A stretch of DNA of 64,000 nt from Acanthococcus lagerstroemiae (lineage: Eukaryota; Arthropoda; Insecta; Hemiptera; Eriococcidae). Location: NCBI GenBank assembly GCA_031841125.1, contig CM063107.1, positions 44,095,497 through 44,159,496 of the forward strand. The letters are read 5' to 3'. A program made the position numbers and the translations under genes. Below are positions 45,801 through 55,290 of this stretch, piece after piece; position 1 is the first letter of the stretch; each line of letters begins with the position of its first letter. Below the pieces are notes generated by a model that was given only the letters and a program-made list of their open reading frames with translations, ran no database searches and was not told the DNA's origin.

Positions 45801-45968
45801 ATGAATAACGGTACCTAATAACCAACTAAAGAATATTTTCGTACCTTCCCACTGATTTCTTATTTTTGAGAGTTCCAACTTAGATTTTTCAATTGACTGA
45901 GTAATTAGTCGCATATTCTCTCTTTGTTTCGCTAACTGACGTTGAAAGCTACAATTGTTTTCCATCAT
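42804..45968 (-). CDS. Uncharacterised 210-residue coiled-coil protein
   Basis: Five exons (complement 45968-45845, 45742-45618, 44220-44079, 43424-43285 and 42905-42804) join in frame to 210 residues beginning MMENNCSFQRQLAKQREN. Almost the whole chain is heptad-like, rich in Leu, Lys and Glu: RLKEMELTKMIRELRQRE, YETKVANLKLENEKLN, KEALKLQIATLKKSIEELL and KTSLEKIEVIIQNKAEELR. One break, VNYNGDIPNFLNVHEYF at about 118-135, separates two coiled-coil segments. Size and layout resemble small kinetochore or centrosomal coiled-coil proteins, but no specific family could be named. Two miniature transposons and an R1 scrap lie in its introns. Confidence 0.72.
43002..43117 (+). mobile_element. Short R1-like 3' fragment with 14-bp target duplication
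   Basis: TATACCAAACTAAA flanks this 116-bp insertion at 42988-43001 and 43118-43131. Its interior (GAATGCGGTGTCCCGG, then TTGGCGTGCGTGCACCGCCA) is a diverged copy of the tail near 27465-27530. This is a 5'-truncated retroelement insertion in an intron of the coiled-coil gene. Confidence 0.75.
43740..43982. mobile_element. Miniature element with TACCCGYCTGACAA terminal inverted repeats
   Basis: The left end is TACCCGCCTGACAATTGCCG; the right end, reversed, is TACCCGTCTGACAAAATTTC. Inner GACAGTGTCA and CCGACAGAAAT words recur on both arms. It has no ORF. It lies in an intron of the coiled-coil gene. Confidence 0.65.
44618..45573. mobile_element. DNA element with GAGTTATCTGTCAAAAG terminal inverted repeats
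   Basis: The left end GAGAGTTATCTGTCAAAAGG and the right end (reversed) GGGGAGTTATCTGTCAAAAG face each other over about 950 bp. The same terminal sequence forms the short palindrome at 58458-58532. No transposase frame was found inside. The element ends about 45 bp from exon 2 of the coiled-coil gene. Confidence 0.6.
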
Positions 45969-46342
45969 TCTTTTCTTAATTGCAGTACGATTATTTGGAT
46001 ATTAAATCTATCAGGTAGGTACCCAGCAGGTAATTAGAAATTATTTAGAGGTATATCCAAGAACACCTAGGAGACGGAAAACTCCAAAGATAAACCAGGT
46101 GGACTGCGGCAACACCTCTATACTTATACGAAAGCCGTCATACATCCACCAACAGTTCTCACCTACAAGGCAGTGAAGGAAAACAAAAGAAAACCCGGCC
46201 AAATTATGTTGTTGAAATTGGTGATTGAAAATTAGAAAAATTATATTCCTAAGCTGATTTTTTTATAAAGAGAAGCACGATTGTAAGTTGACATTTGACA
46301 GTACCTACTTAGTGCGAAAATATTAGTATGAATCGAAGTACC
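45969..46342. other. 5' flank of the coiled-coil gene
   Basis: Contains a GGAGACGGAAAACTCCAAAG word also seen in related form near 16030. No gene was seen. The promoter of the coiled-coil gene should be here. Confidence 0.35.
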
Positions 46343-46430
46343 TATATGTGATGTGTTGCGTAAAAAGGTCCCGTGTAATGATTTGAAATATTGAGTTTAC
46401 GAGGGACCTTTTTACGCGACATATATCATA
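46343..46430. mobile_element. Foldback hairpin element
   Basis: TGTTGCGTAAAAAGGTCCCG and, after about 20 bases, GGGACCTTTTTACGCGACAT form two arms that pair over about 30 bases with few mismatches. Confidence 0.6.
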
Positions 46431-47069
46431 TACTGTGCTGTGAATGCGTGGCAATATTGTACTTTTACCTTTGAATTTTTGTATCCGCGGGGCAATATGC
46501 GTGCAAATTGGAAGTGGAACTCGACCCTGTTAAAATTCTTTAGGAAAGGGACCCAAAACTATGTTTCTATTAGGTCCCCTCCTAATACATTGCGAAAAAG
46601 ATAATTCACACGAAACTCAGTGTTGTAAGAAAAACTCAAAAATGGAAAATAAATACCATACCAGCAAACCACTGCTGTTATAAAACTATAAAAGTTACGA
46701 AAATCGAGCCTGAGATTCTGTAATTTTGTCGCAGATAAAGAAAAACTGAATTTTTTCGGCAATTTTTCTGTGTGACAACGTGACAGCTCCTGGGCAACAT
46801 TCTAATCTTCTGAATGGACAACAGTCATGTGTGACCTCCAGGAAAGTCTCCAAAAAAATGTCGACTGAAAAATGTGCATAATATTTAGACAGAGTACATT
46901 AGTAGAGATAACCAGATGCTGAAGTAACACTGGATGCGGTTGCGTGTTCTTGTGACTTCAACCTGAAAAATAAGATAATTATGTATTATACTGACACAGT
47001 ATGCGGTCATATGGCAAAAAGAAAAAAATACAAAAAGTCGACGTGTATGTGTATGTGTGGGGGGAGGCA
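46431..47069. other. Intergenic, no gene seen
   Basis: No supported exon, RNA or repeat was recognised. Short minus-strand frames here have no conserved features. Confidence 0.35.
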
Positions 47070-47330
47070 CCATGCCGTCGAATGCATCCGGTTTCGGGCA
47101 TGGATGTCCATCGTCCTCTTCCTCCATCCTCTATCTCTTCCCACTTTACCTCATAATACTCGTATCGCAAATTCTATTGTCAAATCATCCCTCCACCTTA
47201 CTGGCGGTCTAACTTTTCTTCTTTTCCACTCTCTTGGCGACCATTCTTCGGCTACTTTCCCCCATTTTTTTCCTCCCCTCACCTATGTCCTGCGAAACAG
47301 TCGTCAAATGCACCAGTCATTATGAACAAT
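47070..47330 (-). mobile_element. LINE C-terminal fragment, RTE-like
   Basis: Minus-strand reading gives KWGKVAEEWSPREWKRRKVR, then PPVRWRDDL. This matches the 'W-P-GKRRRGRPxxRWxDD' block that ends RTE/CFDP2-type reverse transcriptases; the 8.3-12.4 kb LINE has an equivalent WRDDLDKF. It is a short relic. Confidence 0.6.
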
Positions 47331-47880
47331 AAGAATTAGTCGATATGGGACTATATAAACCAAACGCCAAAATCTGAGCTCTAATCAGCTCTGTTTTGTA
47401 TTGTATAGTTATATCTTCACTCTTCACTTACTGTTCATAGAGAGTGAGTGTCTTTTCAAGTGGTACAAATCGCCATTTTGATATAAATACATTATAATTA
47501 AGTTATCAAATTATAAACGCTTGACCTAAATAGTTGCTGAGCAAATTTGATCATAACTGATCGTCGTACTTGACTTTTCTCACCATTTTACCCTAAACTA
47601 CTCCAGTGTTATTTATTTTTAATTACTTTTTCAATTGAAAACCTATAGGTACCTACCTATATACCTATGCTACTTTATGCTTCTTTACTGGTTGGAAAAA
47701 TATTAGGTCTACACATTTAAAAATAGGTAGTTTCTTTATTAGATATGACTTATAATAACTTACCTAAGTACTTACACTTAAGAGAAAGATATACGAATAG
47801 TTTTTGGCAAAAATCATTAACATAGTATAAAATACACGAAAAAGTTTAAATATCGAAAGTGAGCGAGTTCTGTTGAAGTC

Positions 47881-50305
47881 CTATTCGTCTGGGTAAATGT
47901 ATTCCCATGGAACTAAATCTGCAATACTTGTAAGAGTAACTCTAAACACTTCTGCTATCGCTTCTCCAACTGCAGGACCGATTTCGGTAGTGACTTCCTT
48001 CCAATTTTCGTTCAAGAATCGATTCATATTATCACCTAAAGACGTAATATGTTGTGTAGCGTATTACCTATTGCTCATATATGTATACGTATAAAACAGG
48101 GATTTTAAGAAAAGTGGAAATAAATGGAAAATGGGGAAAACGAGATATACTCACCTAATAATCTGTCCCCACCGAATAAATTATCCAGTTGAAAGTATGT
48201 GCGACCATTGTTATAATCCAAGGTACTTTTCGTTATATTCATGTATTTCTTACCATTTTTCTTTGTCACATAGTCCCAGTCGTACTTATAAGTAATTTTC
48301 AAATCAGCTGAAAAGCATAAAGTTCAAATGTAAGTTTTTTGCAACAGTACTTGTTTTAGACTATTTCTACTCACTAGTACAATGAGTAATTATCGCAACA
48401 ATGCCTGTGGTATAGTATGAGGAGCAAGTAGGCAAGTAGTAAGTATCTACATATATTACTTGCTAGGGTGGTAATTGTTTATTAAAGAAGTTGCTGGACT
48501 CGTTCCCAGAGGCTAAAATTCAAAGTTTGAAGCCGAGTGTCCAACTAGTATTATTTTACCAGATTATATATCTAAATGTTCCTTTCCCTGCTCACGATGT
48601 TTCAAATAGGTATATACCATAGAACAAGCAAATCCAATGGAAAAGTTTGTCGCACCATTATGCAATTACTACTGTAATAACATTGCTAATAAGGTAGAGC
48701 AATTCGGTCAGTAGGTCTAGGTACCAATATACATGTAATTTATAAGCGGCTATGGATGAACTGAAAGTAGCAGCGCCCAAACATGATAAAGGAAACCTGC
48801 CGTGTAATCCCGTCGCGTACTCGAAACACTTCCGTCTCATTAATTTCGTTGTTCATTTTACATTAGGTATTCGCAAGAATTCCGTAAAATGAGAAGAAAT
48901 AATAATCGTCAACTCGATGAAGTTGAATTGTAGGAATAACCTATTCGTGTAAATTTTTTTAACAGTTTTTACCCACAGAAAAAAATGTAATGCGCAGGGT
49001 ACTTACTTATTGTCACATTGGCATCTCCATTTCCAGTCAATGGTAATATAAGCACACGACCTGTAACTTCGTATTGTCCAATTATGTTCAGTTTTGGTAT
49101 TTCAAAATCCCATTCAATGTGCTGTCCGGATAGGTTCGTTCTGTAAAAGGATCCAACTAAGTATTGTATTCAGAAACATATATTACACTGACGTATCGAC
49201 TCCCAAGTCAACCAATTAATATAGCCAGAGTTCCAGAAGTAGTATGATATAACATGTTAGTTATATTGATACTCATACAAGTTTAGAGGTAATTAGTACT
49301 ACCAGCATTAAAAAGCTATAATGAGGAGAGGGGCGCATTCACTACGAGTATAAGTGTCGCGTGGCTCAAGCTGAGGGTTTATTAACGAATCTGGTAGGGA
49401 ACCCTACAAGTAAAGGTACAACCCTTCATTAATTGTTATAACTCCCAATAACGTATATAGGCATGCATAATCTATGGATGAGTAATGATGATAATAGTAA
49501 CAAATGATTATAATGAAAAACAATATTAATCTGAGAAATCGCATATGTGGGAACATTTGTGCTAATAATTCTATGTATCACCTGGCACGAGTGAAAATGG
49601 CGTCTCGTAAGCCATAAATGGAAGTATTTTGTATAGCCAACGCTATTCCAATCTGCCTGACGCCTTGCTGAATATTTAATTCGGAAATGAACAAAGGATC
49701 CAGTTTCGGTACCCTGTACTTCGGATCACCTAAATTTTAATTTAAAATGAATTTATTTTTTACTGAACAAAGGAATAAGCTAGCAAAAATTGTTTAGTAA
49801 GTATAATACATCTAATGTTGTACCATTTATGAAATAAGGAATAGCCATTTGCCCGTGCTTCACCACACAGTCGTTCAAATTGGGATCATTTCTACTGCAA
49901 GTTAATGTGTATGATGCTGAAATAAATTAAAGTCATTGTTAATTAATAAAAATTGTGAAAACGGAATCTAGAAATTGTTTCGTCCACTAGGTAATTCATA
50001 AAATGAGGACGCACTTTTGCGAAATAAAATATTTTGGTTGACACATTCAAGCTCCTCAGTCGCCTTTGAGGGGTAGCTGCTATAGCTGGGTACAACTGAT
50101 TTCCAGGTATGTTAAAAGCAAAGCTTGAAACATACTTCTCTACGTCAGAGAATTAAATAATACCTACAGACAGGTAATGTTTTAATTTTCTTTTCAAAAA
50201 GAATACACTCGAGGCGATGAAGTATCAGGCACCTTTGGGTAACATATTATTAAAAAACGTCAGCAAATTCAACAGAACACAAATGTCACAAAACTCATAA
50301 AACAT
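47881..50305 (-). CDS. Takeout/juvenile hormone-binding-protein family protein
   Basis: Insect secreted carriers of small hydrophobic ligands. Six exons (complement 50305-50233, 49916-49824, 49729-49582, 49140-49007, 48307-48155 and 48035-47881) join in frame to 251 residues, the normal family size. The first exon encodes a hydrophobic leader (FCDICVLLNLLTFFNNML). Family hallmarks follow: LTCSRNDPNLNDCVV with the conserved N-terminal Cys pair (about C31, C41), VPKLDPLFISEL, IYGLRDAI, IPKLNIIGQYEVTGRVLILP, LDNLFGGDRLLGDNMNRFLN and a terminal EVTTEIGPAVGEAI block. It is probably extracellular (haemolymph or tissue fluid). Whether it binds juvenile hormone cannot be told. The leader exon is the least certain part. 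Confidence 0.9.
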
Positions 50306-50558
50306 TCTATTGGCACCAGCAGACGATTTTTTCTCAGTTTTACATAATCTTCTTATTCAATCGGCATTATTTCCTGTTCGGTACATTGATCTGGTTTAAT
50401 AACCTTAAGTTATAGAGCATACTGAGAGAACCTGTTCGGCAAGTTGAAATTTGTCTGCAGACTAGTTGAATAAGTACCGACCATTATCTCGCATATGTTT
50501 AATATATAGGTACGTTCGAATATGATTACCAAAATATTTTATAATTATGTACGTCCCC

Positions 50559-50586
50559 ATTATTATTATTATTATTATTATTATTA
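50559..50586. repeat. (TTA)n microsatellite
   Basis: Nine uninterrupted TTA-type trinucleotide units about 250 bp upstream of the takeout-like start codon. Confidence 0.9.
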
Positions 50587-50778
50587 AGTACTTTTATTAT
50601 TTGTATATTCTAACATTTCAAGTCCGTATTGGTCTAATACTCCAACGGTTCGTTCAATTTACAGATGAGTTGGTTCTCCTTTTTTCGAATTTGATTATTC
50701 AAAGGATTCGATTTCGAGTTAAACTGTTAGTCATGCATGAAGAAAATTCTCATTTTTAATTATGGCGAACTTTCAGGA

Positions 50779-51210
50779 CAGTGGCGGATCCAGGATTTCA
50801 TCAAGAGGGAGTTTCACGTTTCCATTTTTCTCATAGTCCTGATGCGCAATCACTTACCCTCTAGTTACCCAGTTACCCACGGAAAAGTTACCCATTTGTT
50901 ACCTTCGGGTTACCTTCAGATTACCCTTGTTCCCCTTTAGTTACCCGCAGCGGAAAAGTTACCCATTTGTTACCCTCGGTTACCCCCCAGATTACCCTTG
51001 TTCCCCTTTAGGTATTCGGGTTACTGGTGGGATTTTGCGCATCGGGATGACCGGTTCAAAATTCTATTTAAAAAAATATTTGGAAGAAACCCGGAACCGC
51101 CCTGTAGATTCGACACTGTCAGTAGGGGAGTCATTTCAAGTTCCAGTTTTATTAATTGAAGAAAGGGGCCCAAGGGGGAGTATTGAATCTGCCCCCCCGA
51201 TCCGTCACTG
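50779..51210. mobile_element. hAT-like element with internal tandem duplication
   Basis: The ends are CAGTGGCGGATCCAGG and (reversed) CAGTGACGGATCGGGG. The flanks are TTTCAGGA on the left and TTTCAAGG(A) on the right, an 8-bp duplication apart from one base. Inside, two copies of a unit of about 68 bp containing GGAAAAGTTACCCATTTGTT lie in tandem (about 50878-51013). No ORF of transposase type. Confidence 0.7.
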
Positions 51211-52590
51211 TTTCAAGGAGAACGTCTCTGATATCCTTGGCTGCAAATCTAATCATATTAGCACTGCAATTTACAGTACATACAGACTAGCCTAAATAAA
51301 AGTGATGAAATTTTACAAGTCGCACCATCTTACGTTTCATTCAAGTATAACTTGATGAAAGAAGAAAAATAATGAAAAAATCCTGCATTGGTATTATCTT
51401 GTTGCATATGTGCATCTTAATGAGCATTGATGGAGCCTCGGAAAGAGGCGTATCTGGGAGGAAATTCAATGAAGAAGAGCAATTTGGAATGATTTGGAAT
51501 TGAATAATTTTCATCCACCGCATCTGTGTACGTACGTAGTTGGGAAGTGCGGAGTTTGGGAAATTTGTGGCCTAAGATGTGATTTCTGTAAAAGAAAAAA
51601 CGTCAGGTCAAAAATTTCGACTTTTTTGTCTTTTTCTGTATACTATTTCCACGCTTCTTCTCTCACCTTGTTTTTCAGCCACTCTCTTCGGCAGAGAGTC
51701 CCGGGACATTCATCTCATTTTATCCCTTTCATGTAAATCCAGCGCTGCAAAACTAGGCGAAATTATGAACATTACAGAAATAATTGTCTGCTGGTCTACC
51801 CAATTTCCTGTTTCATGGGCTGTCTGTTTTTCGGTTTGATCAACTGCGAATTTCTATTTGGATGAATGCTGGAATTACAGATCTACCCCCGTAGTATTTT
51901 TGAACTATGTGATGGGCTTTAGGTAGGCAATTTGTCAGTAGAAGTCATTCTTTTCTATCCGCCAAATCCTTCTGAAACCTTTTAAATCGCGGATCAAAAG
52001 TTAAAAATTGCTATAAAATCCTCCATTTCCGTGGAACATATAATTTTTGTATTTTTGTCCGTTCTTGTCTACCAAAATGATGCGCTAGATTAATGTAAGA
52101 TAATAGTGTTTCACTCATAATAAGTTGTCATTTTCGTGCGTCGATTTTTATTCCTTTCCCCCTCCTACCCCTTATAAATGATGGGTGTAAAACAGCAACA
52201 ACTGTGAAAAAATTAAAAATCTGTACAGGCCCTTTCGAATAGTTCGATTGACAACAGAATACCACAACAAACCATTGTAGCTTATTCTGTTGGAGATACG
52301 AGCGATTCATTTCCGTACGTCTACTACATATCAATTAAGTAGAACTGCCCATAACACCAGCGCGTAAATTCTTTTCAACAGTAAAGATGAACACGAACAT
52401 TATTTACGAAACAAACAAAAATCAAGGCTCCATCTTCTCAATGTATACGTAACTGTACCTGAAATTTGAGTCCAATCTTCCATAATGTTAACTGACCCTG
52501 TTACCCTTGGAGTTTCTACCCACCCAACCATACAAATACCTACCTAAATCTAATTATACTCGAGTCGAAAGAATAACAAAACAATAGCAG
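51211..52590. other. Intergenic, no gene seen
   Basis: AT-rich sequence without recognised exons, RNAs or repeats. Confidence 0.35.
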
Positions 52591-52907
52591 GAAATGCTGA
52601 CCCCAATAGAGAATATTCGATACCGTAACAACCGTAACTTTGCAATCCCGAGAGGTAACTTGGCACATATGTTTTTATTACTCCTAATAAAGCGCGAGGA
52701 GGGAAATAGAATGTGCGGCAACACTGTCACATGACTCATTGGAATTACTACTGGGGGAAATGCTAACCATAATAGAGAATATTCGGTACTGTAACAAGGG
52801 GTGACTTTGCAATCACGGGGTAGCTTGGCACATGCATGTTTTCATTACTCCTAGTAGAGTGCCAGGGAAAAAACAGAACGTGCGGCAACACTGTCACATG
52901 ACTCATT
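52591..52907. repeat. Tandem duplication, two units of about 166 bp
   Basis: 52591-52740 and 52757-52907 align along their length (shared words: AATAGAGAATATTCG, GCGGCAACACTGTCACATGA, CTTGGCACAT). Differences are scattered, so the duplication is not recent. Confidence 0.85.
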
Positions 52908-54154
52908 ATAATGTATGATGTTGTAGCTATCCTGTAAAACCAACTCCCTGTAATATTCCTCTATTAACAAGCAGCGTTATTGGAGCTTCAAAAAGCGTAT
53001 CAAAATTTATTACATTACAAAAAATTGTTTCAGAGAATAAATGAAAATTGAGGGAAACCATATGTACTTGGTATCCTACACGCAGAATTCAATTGCGGTC
53101 ATGATAAAAGTAAACTATTGTGTGTATTAATCAGCATTAAACGTAGCGATTGGAGAAAAATTGAAGAAGGAAAAAAATACGGAAAGGGTAACCTTGCACC
53201 CTATTTTTTATTTGTTCTTCAAGCCAATAAGTGATCAATTTCGATGTTGCGATAACTAGTAAATGAAGAAGTACAAATCAAATGTTTATGCAGCTCACAG
53301 ATGCCGAGAACACGCTCGTGAATTAGGGTCTCGACCTTTCAGAGAAAAGGTCTCATTCGATTTTTTATGATTTTTGGAATAAAGTAAGATTACAGTTCTT
53401 ATGATTAACATTCACTAGTTCTTTTGCACACATCAGTACACATGGTATATCAATTTGGGGTTACGTAGCATTTTACACGGACAACACGACACTTATAACT
53501 TTTCCCCCTGTTCATTCATGAACATGTGCAATGGCATCCCATTGGGGTACCACTTGGAACACTTATATCGCGATTTTGTGAAAAACTTTGCGGGGCGGGG
53601 GTGTCACAATGTTTTGGGGAATATATTTCACAATGTCCCATCAAAATTACAAAAAGAAAAAATATCCCGGTTTCTCTAATCTAGTTTTTACAGTCTGTAG
53701 GGCGCATCAAATTCGAAAGTACAGAAAAAAGTGAGCAAAGTCAACCCATGTTACAGTAGGTGAACCAACATCTCAAGGATACTTGGAAACTAAATAAAAA
53801 TTTATCGTAAGGTAACATGGCAATGCGGGGTAAATGAGTATGTAGGTGGGTGTAAATTAAAATTTTAAAATTTTAATCCCCATCCAAAATATACGTCGTA
53901 CATACACAGGGCAGTGATGAATTTATGGGGGAGGGTTCAAGGGTCCATCCTTTCATCACTGTGGAGGATTTTTTTTGTAAAATAAATATTGCTTAAGAAA
54001 CTTTAAAAAATTTCCACCTTCTCCACTGATAGATGCTATTCTGTAACACGAAAACTTAAAATTCGTTGCCCCCTCCTCTCACAAAGAATCAATTGTGAAT
54101 CAATTACTGATGCAGAGAAACGCAGATTACTCATGCCAAAATATGACACATTGA
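52908..54154. other. Intergenic, no gene seen
   Basis: No exon was recognised. A short foldback, CAGTGATGAA ... TTCATCACTG with G/C-rich interior at about 53911-53961, may be a very small hAT-like remnant. Confidence 0.35.
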
Positions 54155-54373
54155 GGGGGTCTGGTTGGCCGAGTGGATAGCGCGTTGGTCTCGGAATCCG
54201 GAGGTCCCGGGTTCGAGTCCACGTCGCAACTCGCCAGATTTCGACCTAGGCCGGCTTTTCGGCCAAAAGGAAAGAGGACTAAGACAGCCCTAACAGCCTC
54301 TCTGACGTCTCTGAGGTAATGCTCGAAAGAGTGGCTTCCAGGGCTCGGGTTGAGAGCACATTAGAAAAAAGAA
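54155..54373 (+). mobile_element. tRNA-derived SINE, full-length-like copy
   Basis: The head is tRNA-like, with an A box TGGCCGAGTGG (54166-54176) and B box GGTTCGAGTCC (54210-54220). After it comes a non-tRNA body (TTTCGACCTAGGCCGGCTTT, GCTCGGGTTGAGAGC) and an A-rich end. No acceptor stem can form, so it is not a working tRNA gene. The minus-strand copy at 1380-1584 shares body and tail. Confidence 0.85.
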
Positions 54374-54559
54374 GATTCAACAAGTACAGAGGACTACTTT
54401 TCAAAAATTCTAATACCTAGTAACTAGTATGAAGTCGTATGTAGGTACGTCAAAATCTCTTAGTTGATATTTTTGAAAATTTGTGCACCTGATGATCAAA
54501 TTTGCATATGCGAGTTTATTTTGACCCGTCGCGTGTTGCTGCGATCTCAGAAAAAAGGA

Positions 54560-54812
54560 ATTATTATCAAGAATTTATTTGTTTTTGTTTTCGATTATTA
54601 TTTGTGTATATACACGCGCGCCACTTACCGCTTAACAGGGGTCGGGGGCTCGTACTTCGCCCTCCCCCCGGTGCTTTCAGGATGTACTATGCCAGAAACC
54701 TTCGCGGGGGCGTACAGAACAACTTCCCAAAGTTTCACGGCGATCGAATGAATGGTGTATTAATAAATGAAGGACAAACAGACATACATTCGTTTTTAAA
54801 TATAGATACATA
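54560..54812 (+). mobile_element. Possible retroelement 3' tail
   Basis: The block CCCAAAGTTTCACGGCGATC, GAATGAATGGTGTATTAATAAA, then GGACAAACAGACATACATTC and a TATAGATA end follows the layout of 3' tails common in insect RTE-type LINEs and their SINEs. No coding part is present. Confidence 0.4.
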
Positions 54813-54844
54813 GATTGAATGAAGTGTACTAGAAAGTCGGGACG

Positions 54845-55290
54845 TACCGAAGAGTTTTTCCTGGGGGAGGGGGGAGGGGAGTAAAAATTGTGAAAGTCCC
54901 AACTGACTCAACTCAGTATTCCCAAGTATCAAGGCAAGAAAAAATAAACCTTTTGACTTGTTGGATTTTTTCAACTGACTCAACTCAACATTCCCAAGTA
55001 TCAAAGCAAAAAAAGAAAAACGTTGTGACTTGTTGGGTTTCCCAACTACTCAACACTCAATTCCCATGTATCAAGGCAAAAAACAAAACAAACAAAAAAC
55101 TTTTGACTTTTGGATTTTTCCTACTAACTCGATCGAACTCAAAATTCCCAAGTATCAAAGCAAAAGAAGGAAAACCGTTGTGACTTGTTGGGTTTTCCCA
55201 ACTGTCCTGACTGAAATGGTAAATTTTCTCAACTGCTGAGTGAAAAGTTCCTACAGGGGAGATAAGTTGCCCCTTACCCCCCTATCGGTA
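54845..55290. repeat. Minisatellite of four 75-bp units in A-B-A-B order, inside a possible hAT-like element
   Basis: Units start near 54898, 54970, 55040 and 55121, each beginning CCAACT(GA)CTCAACTCA and containing CCCAAGTATCAA. Units 1 and 3 share ATCAAGGCA and a TTTTGACTT...TTGGATTTTT end. Units 2 and 4 share ATCAAAGCA and CGTTGTGACTTGTTGGGTTT. So the array grew by duplicating a dimer of about 150 bp. G-rich flanks (GGGGGAGGGGGGAGGGG) resemble those of the element at 40573-40829, which has only one diverged unit. Confidence 0.8.

Noticed and set aside
46885..47170. Minus-strand ORFs with EEEDDGHPCPKPD and THTHT runs
   Set aside because: They overlap the end of the LINE C-terminal relic and a short (CA)n-type stretch.
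54155..54235. Functional tRNA gene of the Ser/Leu type
   Set aside because: A and B boxes are present, but no acceptor stem pairs and a second copy shares the downstream body, so it is a SINE head.
54898..55215. CRISPR-like array
   Set aside because: Units are contiguous, diverged and alternate in two types, with no unique spacers, and the DNA is eukaryotic.
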